From NCBI RefSeq assembly GCF_963576615.1, contig NC_088717.1:707001-771000 (forward strand): 64,000 nucleotides of DNA. The letters run 5' to 3'. Of the stretch, positions 56,201-64,000 are shown one piece after another. Within the stretch, counting starts at the first letter, position 1. Each line of letters opens with the position of its first letter. Made by a program: the position numbers and the translations under genes. Origin of the DNA: Watersipora subatra. Taxonomy: Eukaryota > Bryozoa > Gymnolaemata > Cheilostomatida > Watersiporidae. The notes below the pieces were generated by a model, which saw nothing but the letters and a program-made list of their open reading frames with translations, was not told the DNA's origin and searched no databases.

Positions 56201-59200
56201 GTGGAATGCAGAAAAAGTCAAACACCATAACACTCACTGTGCAATAGTAATCTATATATATTTCTCAAAATATGTCGTATATCTGTCTGTCATTCCGGCT
56301 ATAGCTATTATTAGAATAGCTGTAGCCGGACAACAATGCAGACGCAAAGTCATGGCTTACCGCCATTAGAAGCCTATCTTATTAAGCAGCTTACTAGAAT
56401 TTTCCATTGGCAATGTGCCTGGCTAACAGATTGAAAGTTACAGTTGTTTGACAAAGTTTTAAAACCTTTACAGTTGTTTTTATTTTTCTCTTAATTTATT
56501 TCAACTACACAAAACACTTCTCTCATGATATGTAGTTTAAAAGTTAGAATTGGAAATGTTGTTATATATTAAATACAAATAAATTTTCTGTCCAAAGACT
56601 TTTTTATTACCCGGGCAACGCTGGGGAGCGCAGCTATTAGTAATATATAACTCAATACTTGTGCTGTAAATCTAGCTTTTTCATTAAAATGTTAACACTG
56701 CTGGTGTCAATCAAAAGTAGCTAGAAACCTGTAGCTATACACGATTGTTAGATATGACATAAAGTCTTATTGCTACACCCTTCTTTAAATGGTTCATCGC
56801 AACTCTAATATTCCTGAAGGAATACCTGCTTGTGTTGTCAGAGCTCTTACAGCAGCCGCAGCATTTCACCATTGCGTATATAATAGGAATCAGCACCACC
56901 TTGGAAAAAAGTTATTAGGTAAAATATTTTTGACAAGGTCACTGTCCGGTCAAACCAATTTACATCTGAGACAATCACTTGAAGCTTCAATACTATAACT
57001 TTATCATAATATATTTGTTTGCATAACTAAAAACTGTAAGTTTATTTCCCTGTTTTATTGAAAAGTTTACACTGATAGGATGAGTAGTAAGTTTACATTG
57101 ACAAAATAGGTTATAAAGTTATACTGACAAAATAGGTTATAAAGTTATACTGACAAAATAGGTTATAAAGTTATACTGACAGATTTAGATATAAAGCTAT
57201 ATTGATAGAATAAGCTATAAAGCTTTACTCACAGAAAGACTTATAAAATAAATATACTCACAGACCTACGGCAGCCACGATAATTATAATGTACACCAAT
57301 TCAAGTGTTCCTCCACTGCTAGCTGAGGAAGTGGAGGTATCTGCCAATACAAGTAGACATGTGCATGTTAAATGCATAAGACTGCTCTGTTATCACCTTT
57401 CAATCGCCCATTCACCTAAGCTGAAATTTCTCTGAGTTAAAAATTCTTTTCTGCGTCTTCGCAGAACTTTTTTATTCACTATTTTTTCGAACTTTTGATA
57501 TGCGCTATAATTTATACAAAAAACACAAAGTTAAATCGTTCTTTCAGTCTCATACTTTGTGTAGTAGTTGTTGAGCCACTCGCATATGGATCAACATCTG
57601 TGAACGATATGACGAAACCTTTTCCACCATCTCCAGAACTTGAAGAGTTGAAATAGACTTTGGCAGCATCTGACGAGCCAATATATTCAAAAGGATCTGT
57701 ACCGCACAGGTAGTCAGCCCACACATCTGATTCATCGCGATAGTTGACAATCTGGAAGAGCATTAATGTCTGTTTGTCTGTTTGTCTATTTGTCTCAAAA
57801 TACAAACATGTTTCACGTGTGACTTTTCTATTAAATGAATAAGAGAGGAAAATATCAGCGTGTCAATAAATGACTCTGCCGTCAACAAAGCAGGTTCCCA
57901 AAAAACACAGGGTCAGTGTTTTTCTAAAGTAACAGCTTTTTTCTATCAACGCTATTTTCTACTTTTCTCATTTTATATTTTTTTCCTGATATCTTCTCTC
58001 ACCCGCTCTCACTAGAAACCTTTCTCTGTTTGCCGTCTTTGTTCTATACTTAATTTCTTGCATTTATATTTTTATATTTACTTTTTCGATTTTTTCTCAA
58101 CTTCATTGTTTAAAAAAAGCCTTCATTTTAGTTTTAAGCGAGTTCTATTAGCTTTATAAGTGTGTCATCCTACCCAGGTCTCTTAAATATATTAGGTTTG
58201 AACATATTCATAGCCCAAGATGAAGGGAGGCTTCAGGACTCACCCGTAAATAATCATAGTCTTCACACGGTAAACTGGGATGTTTGTAAATATCCATGGT
58301 AATGGACAAGGATATCACCTGCCCTTCTCCATAAATGCCGAGACCCCATATGCAGTTCCTGTCTGGCCCATAATTCGTCTGGAAAAAGAATGTAATTTGT
58401 CCACTCTTCACCTGAAGCCATGTTTCACCGTTACAATCTAAAAATGTCCCAAGACATTGCTAAAAAGAGACTTGACTCACTGCATTACCACTAGTCAGTC
58501 ACTAAAGCCTCAGGCAAAAGCCAACATAGTTGAAACCAAGTTCAAGGTGAAAAAACATCTGTCTAAAAACTCGTTGTTATATCTTTTGAAACAGCTCCAT
58601 ATTGTAGTCACTGTAACATTGATTTGTAGCAACAAGTTTAACAATTCTTTTTGTGTAACTTTCTCAGTGTAGGAAAGAGTTTACTCTAGATGTCTAGGTT
58701 TACTCTATATGTCTAGGAAGTCTGTAAATAAGTATGATGAGTGTAGGAAAGGGATTACTCTATGTTTACTCTATATGTCTAGGAAGTCTGTAAATAAGTG
58801 TGATGAGTCAGAATAATTCATCCTAAATTGGGTAGTCTTTGCTGATCACACGCATTTATGCATTTAGGTATGTACTGTCTGAATTCCCGGTGTTACACGA
58901 GTAATAAAAAACTTTTTGCGTAGAAAATATATTTTTATATATACAACATTTCCTATTCTAATATTTTAATAAAGGAGTTGGTTAATTTCTGTGTGTGTTT
59001 GGTCAATGCATAATTCAAATATTAAAAAGCTCAAGGCATTGTTGAAAAAACAGATTGTTGAAAAACATTTCTTACTTCTTATGCTACACATTCATTCAAG
59101 ATTTAAAACATCTTATAAACAGTGGCAGGTAATCTAGTTGCCATTAGCTAAGTTTCTTTACCTAATAAATTTGAGTAACTTAAGCTAATATTTCAATCTT

Positions 59201-60368
59201 TATTATAATGAGAGTCGTGCCTATCCAAGGCCAGCTAAGAGAGTTAGGAAAAGAATTGCACAGGACTTGAACCTGAGCATTCAGATGCACACATGTGAAA
59301 CCGAGCGTACTACCACCAAACCATGCGACCACCATGCCACAGCTTGGAATAACATTGCATATTTATTATATATATAATCATTACATAACATGATCCCTCA
59401 GGGTATACTAAACTTGTAGCGTGCGTCCAGACATGTGTATTTTAACCAATTGCTATTAACTGGGCATACAAAAGACGGCAGACAAACACTTGATTTCATA
59501 TAAACAGTGGATCTCCGGAATACGGCGTACCTGCCTTACAGTTTTTTCGCATTTTGATGTGGAACTCAAATTCTTTCCGGCCTCTCATTATGGCATTTTC
59601 TCCACCTTACGACATCAACATGTCGTTCTGAAATTCAAACTTGAGCAGCATTGTTTGGTTCTTTTGTCGAATTATCTTGGAAAAAGTTTTAATAAGGTCT
59701 GCTAAAAGTTATAGTGATTGTGAGGCAAAAAGCGCCAAGCCGGAAACAGATAGTAAAAAATAAGACGATGACAAAATTAAAGTTAAGTTTAGTAAAATAT
59801 TAAAACTTAGCTTCAAGTATGTGTTTAATAAGCTAAATTTATTCAGGTAAATAAAAAGTTTATGTTACGTGATGTCACAAAAGTCTACTGTACCGAATTC
59901 GTTGCTGTCAAGTCTCTCTCACACTGCAGTGAGCCACTACGTCTGTCTCAAAGGTAATAACTACATGCAGTATTATACATAGTAATGTTTCATTTTATTG
60001 CAGATAATAACCACTGAATAGGTAATTATAGTTACAAAGGTTACTTTACTATTTTGTTACTGATTGTTAATATGTACAGCAGGTATATAAAGTTCTCATG
60101 TTTTTATTGGGGTTTGCATTAGATAATTACTATGGGCTGCTACACCCCTCTATACAACATTTTCGCCTTTCAATCCCAACTGCAAAACGAATTAATGTCG
60201 CATAGCTGGGGTCTACTTCATAGATTGTTAGAAATATGAATATATGCGGATGCATGTATATAAATGTAAATACATTGTACTAGCTGAATACTCGGCTCTG
60301 CGCAGGTAATAAAATAATAACCCAATGCGTTTGAGTAACTCAAGCTAATAATAATAGTAATAATTATT

Positions 60369-60412
<44 letters not shown>

Positions 60413-60706
60413 TAACAAATACTGAAACAGTACTGTCTGTAGCATGAGTATATTCTCCCTCACTTCGGTTTGGTTGAGCAGTTTGTGAGAGGTGCGACAC
60501 TATTAGCCTTTTGGCACAGCTCATCACATTTGTGATTTGAGCACTCTGGTGTCAGCACATTGACTTTCTTAAAGTCTGTGATGCAACTTAGTTGTTTCGT
60601 GGCAGGAAGTCAACTCTCATTGATAATGGGATTTGTGTCCCTTGCCTAAGCTCTGAGCTGCACTGATGAGGCTTCAATAGCCGAAACAGTACTGTCTGTA
60701 GCATGA

Positions 60707-60784
<78 letters not shown>

Positions 60785-61587
60785 GTGTATATATATATAT
60801 ACCGATATATATATATTTTTATACCACATATACACTGTATATGTGGTATATATATGGTATATATATACCACATATATAAAGGCCATGACGCTATATGAAA
60901 ACATATCTTTACAAAATCGGAGTTCATTAAGTATAAGGATATATGCATGTGCATATTTTTATGTTACACACATATATATGTACATGTATACAGATTTTGT
61001 ACAAATATGTGCCCATAGATGTATACATGATCATATATATTTCTCAAAAGTTGGTCATCTGTTTTCAGTATGTCCAGCTATAGCTATTATTAGAAACTGT
61101 ATCAAAAAAGATTTGATCTCAGACCATCCTGTTCATCAGTCCAACACTGTACCAATTAGGCCACAGAAATTGATATGTTAGCTGGCCAATATATGTCGCT
61201 ATATGGGAGCACATATGCAATGGTTTTGCGTACTACGCAGGGTAATTGCAAACGTCACGAAGATGAATAACTCTCGTTAGTAACCTTACTCAAAAATTTC
61301 ATTGGTAATTTGCCAGGCTAATAGCAAGTGACAGGCAACTCCCATTACTTCTCATTGTTTATAAGCTGATTTTTAATACTTGGGCAACGCTGAGAAGCAC
61401 AGCTAGTTTTCATATATAAAAGTATATTTGTGCATATCTCTACATACATGCGAACAAAGATATAAAATGATGTGTAAGCTAAACCTGTCAAAAGTATTTA
61501 TAAAGAAATATATTAGTGGTTACTTACCAGCCAAAACTCTTCTTTGCAGCAAAATATAAAACTACAACACAAATGTAGCATTTTCAT
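46988..61587 (-). CDS. CUB-transmembrane-TIR receptor (9 exons)
   Basis: Exons in transcript order: 61587-61528, 58459-58244, 57751-57556, 57340-57262, 56189-55996, 55801-55730, 50389-50270, 50021-49921, 47241-46988. Phases fit everywhere except that exon 8 is one base short; with that base the product is about 430 residues. Layout: signal peptide 1-20; CUB domain about 21-150; one membrane helix about 171-192 (LELVYIIIIVAAVGLVM); Pro/Ser-rich linker 193-272; TIR domain about 274-410 (LPHIMISYQWD box 1, AGYRVWIDVEQM, NCRKE with the Glu that is catalytic in NADase TIRs, KKPLVPI); Lys/Glu/Asp tail. By family it is an innate-immune-type signalling receptor. The CUB-TM-TIR order is not a standard one I know. 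Intron 6 contains a 3.65-kb array built from the TIR exon junction. Confidence 0.8.
47738..47958. repeat. 83-bp tandem repeat, about 2.7 copies
   Basis: Copies share AACTGTGACGAACAGTGTTA and CTATTGATAATGCTCACC. It lies in CUB-TIR intron 8; the rest of 47.96-48.88 kb shows nothing further. Confidence 0.88.
48893..49040 (+). repeat. Polypurine GA-rich tract
   Basis: About 145 bases almost wholly A and G (GGAAAG, GAGAGAAAG repeats). The Lys/Arg/Glu frame over it is an artefact. Confidence 0.85.
49869..49930 (-). repeat. 31-bp direct repeat of the exon 8 donor
   Basis: Two adjacent copies on the transcript strand: AGGAAGGGTAAGTGTGTATA and AGGAAAGGTAAGTGTGTATA, each followed by TACTCATTGTT. Each copy has the last exonic bases plus a GTAAGTG donor. 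Confidence 0.85.
49921..50021 (-). CDS. CUB-TIR exon 8 (central TIR, frame broken by one base)
   Basis: The acceptor is TGTATTTAG. It begins GNSTFDSMA in the frame set by exon 7. From about 49992 on, the TIR sequence AVDNSAAVIPVLTEKYQQS-INCRK continues in another frame. The exon is 101 bases where 102 are needed for phase. It ends G|GTAAGT, which joins exon 9 to make the expected NCRKE. Confidence 0.75.
50270..50389 (-). CDS. CUB-TIR exon 7 (TIR boxes)
   Basis: The acceptor is TATAATTACAG at the proximal edge of the 41-bp array. It reads ILPHIMISYQWDVKKNVLKF, RKELRKAGYRVWIDVEQMHK; donor G|GTTTGA. It is strongly TIR-like. The first 28 bases are the exonic part of the array unit. Confidence 0.88.
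50362..54009 (-). repeat. 41-bp minisatellite, about 89 copies, built from a splice acceptor junction
   Basis: On the transcript strand each unit is 13 intronic bases, ATTATAATTACAG, followed by 28 exonic bases (TACTACCCCATATTATGATC then AGCTACCA). The proximal unit is the real intron 6/exon 7 junction. Variation is almost confined to two sites (TAC/TGC after CAGTAC, and A/T before the intronic part). The array is 3.65 kb and near-homogeneous, implying recent expansion or homogenisation. Confidence 0.97.
54314..54559 (-). repeat. 24-bp minisatellite, about 10 copies, acceptor-like
   Basis: On the transcript strand the unit is TTGCTAACCCTTGCTTTTTC plus AGAG: a branch-point-like CTAAC, a pyrimidine run and CAG. 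It stays open as (ELLTLAFS)n in the phase left by exon 6 and stops at 54301. Confidence 0.93.
55058..55155. repeat. 45-bp direct repeat, 2 copies
   Basis: Both copies contain GAGGTAAATATCATATCTAT and CATTCACACGTACG. It lies in CUB-TIR intron 6. A hairpin (ATATATCATAC arms) follows at 55288-55335. Confidence 0.85.
55730..55801 (-). CDS. CUB-TIR exon 6 (Lys/Pro linker)
   Basis: The acceptor is ATATTTCAG. It reads GMDLAPAPMKPKEPVKPQVK then AVKK; donor A|GTAAGT. Confidence 0.8.
55996..56189 (-). CDS. CUB-TIR exon 5 (Pro/Ser-rich linker)
   Basis: The acceptor is CTATTACAG. It completes Leu, then VMAESLAIASKPTHQQAYPS, FPPPSSVAPSSFSPPSSV and PTAAAWTP; donor G|GTAAGG. The PxxP content could bind SH3-type partners (inference). 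Confidence 0.83.
56285..56340. repeat. Hairpin and SINE-like tail
   Basis: Arms CCGGCTATAGCTATT and AATAGCTGTAGCCGG. The same CTATAGCTATTATTAGAA occurs at 61078. The flanking 56.34-56.65 kb shares the GCAACGCTGGGGAGCGCAGC repeat. Confidence 0.7.
57090..57265 (-). repeat. 26-29-bp tandem repeat including the exon 4 donor
   Basis: Transcript-strand copies start CTGTGAGTATATTTATTTTA (the true donor), CTGTGAGTAAAGCTTTATAG, CTATCAATATAGCTTTATAT and then CTGTCAGTATAACTTTATAA three times. The second copy keeps a full GTGAGT donor; later ones lose it. Confidence 0.82.
57262..57340 (-). CDS. CUB-TIR exon 4 (membrane segment)
   Basis: Reads NTSTSSASSGGTLELVYIII and IVAAVG-Leu; donor CT|GTGAGT. The donor region is repeated downstream in 26-29-bp units. 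Confidence 0.83.
57556..57751 (-). CDS. CUB-TIR exon 3 (CUB, second half)
   Basis: The acceptor is GCTCTTCCAG. It reads IVNYRDESDVWADYLCGTDP, then SSDAAKVYFNSSSSGDGGKG and FVISF, the usual LCG...V.F.SD....GF end of CUB, then a Thr/Ser stalk; donor A|GTATGA. Confidence 0.85.
58244..58459 (-). CDS. CUB-TIR exon 2 (CUB, first half)
   Basis: The acceptor is TCTCTTTTTAG. It reads QCLGTFLDCNGETWLQVKSG, then NCIWGLGIYGEGQVISL and PCEDYDYLR; donor CGG|GTGAGT. The spacing of NC.W, the I.L....... strand and C.DYD.L is that of a CUB domain. Confidence 0.85.
58676..58815. repeat. Imperfect tandem duplication, about 65 bp
   Basis: GAGTGTAGGAAAG...TTTACTCTATATGTCTAGGA and TCTGTAAATAAGT(A/G)TGATGAGT occur twice. 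It lies in CUB-TIR intron 1. Confidence 0.8.
59228..59345 (-). repeat. tRNA-derived SINE candidate
   Basis: The minus strand has GGTTTGGTGGTAGTACG and, about 45 bases on, CAGGTTCAAGTCCTGTG, a near-consensus box B. Flanks share the 27.6-kb and 61.3-kb interspersed repeat. Confidence 0.55.
60372..60412. repeat. (AT)n microsatellite
   Basis: About 40 bases of alternating A and T after a degenerate AATAATTATT tract. Confidence 0.95.
60706..60800. repeat. (TA)n microsatellite
   Basis: About 80 bases of TA, followed by ACCACATATA inverted repeats to 60880. GAAACAGTACTGTCTGTAGC-ATGAGTA precedes both this and the 60372 tract (60421, 60683), so the two are linked copies. Confidence 0.95.
61075..61170 (-). 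repeat. tRNA-like (SINE) candidate
   Basis: The minus strand has CTAATTGGTACAGTGTTGG then GAGATCAAATCTTT, box A and B-like, with the CTATAGCT tail shared with 27.9 and 56.3 kb. Confidence 0.5.
61528..61587 (-). CDS. CUB-TIR exon 1 (signal peptide)
   Basis: The ATG at 61587 opens 20 codons, MKMLHLCCSFIFCCKEEFWL, ending CTG|GTAAGT in phase 0, matching phase-0 exon 2. The hydrophobic core is short but signal-like; an alternative first exon cannot be excluded. Confidence 0.6.
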
Positions 61588-61619
61588 TGAGAAGTTAAAG
61601 TGATATTGTATGTTATAGT

Positions 61620-62060
61620 GTAGTAACATGTCGTATCACATCAAGGAATAATTACAATTCTCTATTATATTGTGTCATATTCTACCATCTCATAGCAGAT
61701 CTGTTACACTGTATCAAGCAGTTTTATATCGCTCAGTATCAGATCATATAACATCATGTCATGTAATATCACGGTATGTCATACCACATCATATTTCATT
61801 ATAAGATATTGTCGCATATCATAATGAATAACATAGTTCCACATTTTGTGTTGAATTGCATGATATTGTATGCTACCACAATGTATACTATCATATTAGA
61901 ACGTGATATCATTTGTATGATTATGCATCGTATACTATCATATCTGTCACCTGATATCAGGTCAAGTTGTAACGAATTACAACATATCAAATGATTTCAT
62001 ATCAGGTCATATCGTACCATGTTGTATCATCTCTTGTCATAGGATATCACAGCATATGCC
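61620..62060. repeat. Degenerate ATATCAT-rich tract
   Basis: Loosely repeated words (CATATCA, ATCATGTCAT, TGATATC) make up the DNA just upstream of the CUB-TIR start codon. No TATA box can be singled out. Confidence 0.6.
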
Positions 62061-62074
62061 AGTAAGTAGGCTAA

Positions 62075-62945
62075 GTAAAGCTAGGTATATATGTTAGCTT
62101 GTATAGTCAAGGTATACTAGGTATATATATTAACTTGTATAGTCAAGGTATACTAGGTATATATATTAACTTGTATAGTCAAGGTATACTAAGTATATAA
62201 GTTAGCTTGTATAGTCAAGGTATACTAGGTATATATATTAACTTGTATAGTCAAGGTATACTAGGTATATATATTAACTTGTATAGTCAAGGTATACTAG
62301 GTATATATATTAACTTGTATAGTCAAGGTATACTAAGTATATATATTAACTTGTATAGTCAAGGTATACTAGGTATATATATTAACTTGTATAGTCAAGG
62401 TATACTAGGTATATATATTAACTTGTATAGTCAAGGTATACTAGGTATATATATTAACTTGTATAGTCAAGGTATACTAGGTATATATATTAACTTGTAT
62501 AGTCAAGGTATACTAAGTATATAAGTTAGCTTGTATAGTCAAGGTATACTAGGTATATATATTAACTTGTATAGTCAAGGTATACTAAGTATATATGTTA
62601 GCTTGTATAGTCAAGGTATACTAGGTATACATATTAACTTGTATAGTCAAGGTATACTAGGTATATATATTAACTTGTATAGTCAAGGTATACTAAGTAT
62701 ATAAGTTAGCTTGTATAGTCAAGGTATACTAGGTATATATATTAACTTGTATAGTCAAGGTATACTAAGTATATATGTTAGCTTGTATAGTCAAGGTATA
62801 CTAGGTATACATATTAACTTGTATAGTCAAGGTATACTAGGTATATATGTTAGCTTGTATAGTCAAGGTATACTAAGTATATATGTTAGCTTGTATAGTC
62901 AAGGTATACTAGGTATATATATTAACTTGTATAGTCAAGGCACAT
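62075..62945. repeat. 36-bp minisatellite, about 24 copies
   Basis: The unit contains TATACTAGGTATATATATTA and ACTTGTATAGTCAAGG. Variants (AAGTATATAAGTTAGC, GTATACATATTAAC) recur in blocks. It lies 0.5 kb upstream of the CUB-TIR start codon. The long frame over it is a 36-bp (12-codon) artefact. Confidence 0.96.
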
Positions 62946-64000
62946 TAGGTCTGTCTACTCGCTGTCACAGTGCTGCCATTGCTCACTTCAATACAAGTTT
63001 TGGTATGAAACAAGAGCTCATTTTTGGCTCGCTCTTTACTTACTCGCTTTAAAGTTTCAGTCTGTTATAAAAGGGGGCATTTGCATTTCCTGTATACGCC
63101 TAAACTGTATCTCATCTCGGTGTGTCAATCTCTATCTTCTACTAGTGGTGGCTTTTGTTAATGCAAGCTATAGAACTATACAAACCAAATAGAACGCGTT
63201 GCGACTTTCATCAAAGGTTGAACACCCAAGGTTGAACACCTTTCATCAAAGATTGAGTTGAACACCCAAGGTTGAACACCTTTCATCAAAGGTTGAACGG
63301 TATTCAAGGTTAGACCCCCTAGCACTCACTCCATTGCATACTCACAAAGAGCAGAAAAACCTCAACTCCCTTCTTCATTGCTCCGGCGCTCTAGTTAGCC
63401 AAAGCGAACGGTAGACATTTTAGTAGATTTCCTGTATGCATCAAGGTCACTAGTAGGTTTGAAGAAGACAGTGGAGAGCTGGTGTTGCAATGAACAAACA
63501 AAACCTGATATTGATTTTTGTATTGACTGGCTGAATGAGATTGTTTAAAAATGGTTTAAAATATTTGTTCCTTTTCATTTGCTCAATGAATGTTATACAT
63601 CAATGGCGCGGTGCAGTTTTCGTAATAGGTAGCCCTTAGCAACATCACAACAAATGGGAAATTGTTTTTCTATCATTGTTGATAAACGGCTTGCAGTTTT
63701 GTTCACTGTATTCGATATAAAGGCTAATAATGGTAATATAATGAACTATGGCTTGTGGGAGCTAGAAAGGGTACATTTGAAAATCCGAGTATAGTACAGT
63801 CAAAGCCTTAATACTGTAGCACAAAACCAATATTTGAATACTGCAGTGGCAGACTGTACTACCTCTAGCTTGGTTGTTATATTTACTATTAATAATTGCA
63901 AGCGTAGAGGCTAGCCAGTAAGATATTTACTGTCTATACGCACGATGGCTCATACAGATCTGCAATCAGCACATGGAGGAATATTCTGACTCATTTGAAA
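62946..64000. other. Upstream flank, no gene seen
   Basis: It contains a small tandem repeat (CACCTTTCATCAAAGGTTGAA words, 63205-63300) and otherwise unique AT-rich DNA. No exon with good splice sites was found. Confidence 0.6.

Noticed and set aside
62207..63052. YSQGILGIYINL repeat proteins
   Set aside because: Produced by the 36-bp (12-codon) array; no splice or start context.

Overview
This is animal (metazoan) genomic DNA. It is AT-rich, with GT-AG introns, many minisatellites and many short inverted-repeat DNA elements. Protein similarity and the style of the innate-immunity TIR domain suggest a marine invertebrate, most likely a lophotrochozoan (a bryozoan, brachiopod or mollusc is possible). 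The species cannot be fixed from the sequence. Gene models below were built by hand from splice signals, reading-frame phase and family knowledge. No alignment or expression data were used.

Four protein genes are supported. (1) 290-26314, + strand: the 3' half (11 coding exons, about 655 residues plus stop) of cytosolic leucyl-tRNA synthetase; the 5' half lies left of the window. (2) 12798-13463, - strand: an intronless papain-family gene inside a LARS1 intron, antisense to it. It has a signal peptide joined directly to the mature domain, no propeptide, and no catalytic Cys. (3) 26642-44592, - strand: nine exons whose phases all fit, coding for about 440 residues of an unrecognised cysteine-rich secreted protein with a C-terminal GPI-anchor-like signal. 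It is convergent with LARS1. (4) 46988-61587, - strand: nine exons for a single-pass receptor with signal peptide, extracellular CUB domain, one membrane segment, Pro/Ser-rich linker and cytoplasmic TIR domain, with an acidic/basic tail.

The most striking feature is in gene 4. A 3.65-kb array of about 89 copies of a 41-bp unit (50362-54009) is a tandem amplification of the intron-exon junction of the first TIR exon. Each unit carries 13 intronic bases ending in the splice-acceptor AG plus the first 28 coding bases. Splicing to any upstream copy gives an in-frame stop about 11 codons later, hence a receptor without TIR. Two other exon-intron junctions of the same gene (donors of exons 4 and 8) are also tandemly duplicated. 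A 24-bp array in the same intron is an in-frame alternative terminal exon candidate. The central TIR exon is one base short (frameshift or assembly error), although skipping it keeps the frame.

The rest is repeat-rich introns and flanks: more than 20 minisatellites, TIR-bounded DNA elements with visible target duplications (TAA, TTAA, 9-bp, 6-bp), tRNA-like SINE candidates and several long perfect hairpins. No rRNA gene, canonical tRNA gene or CRISPR array was found.
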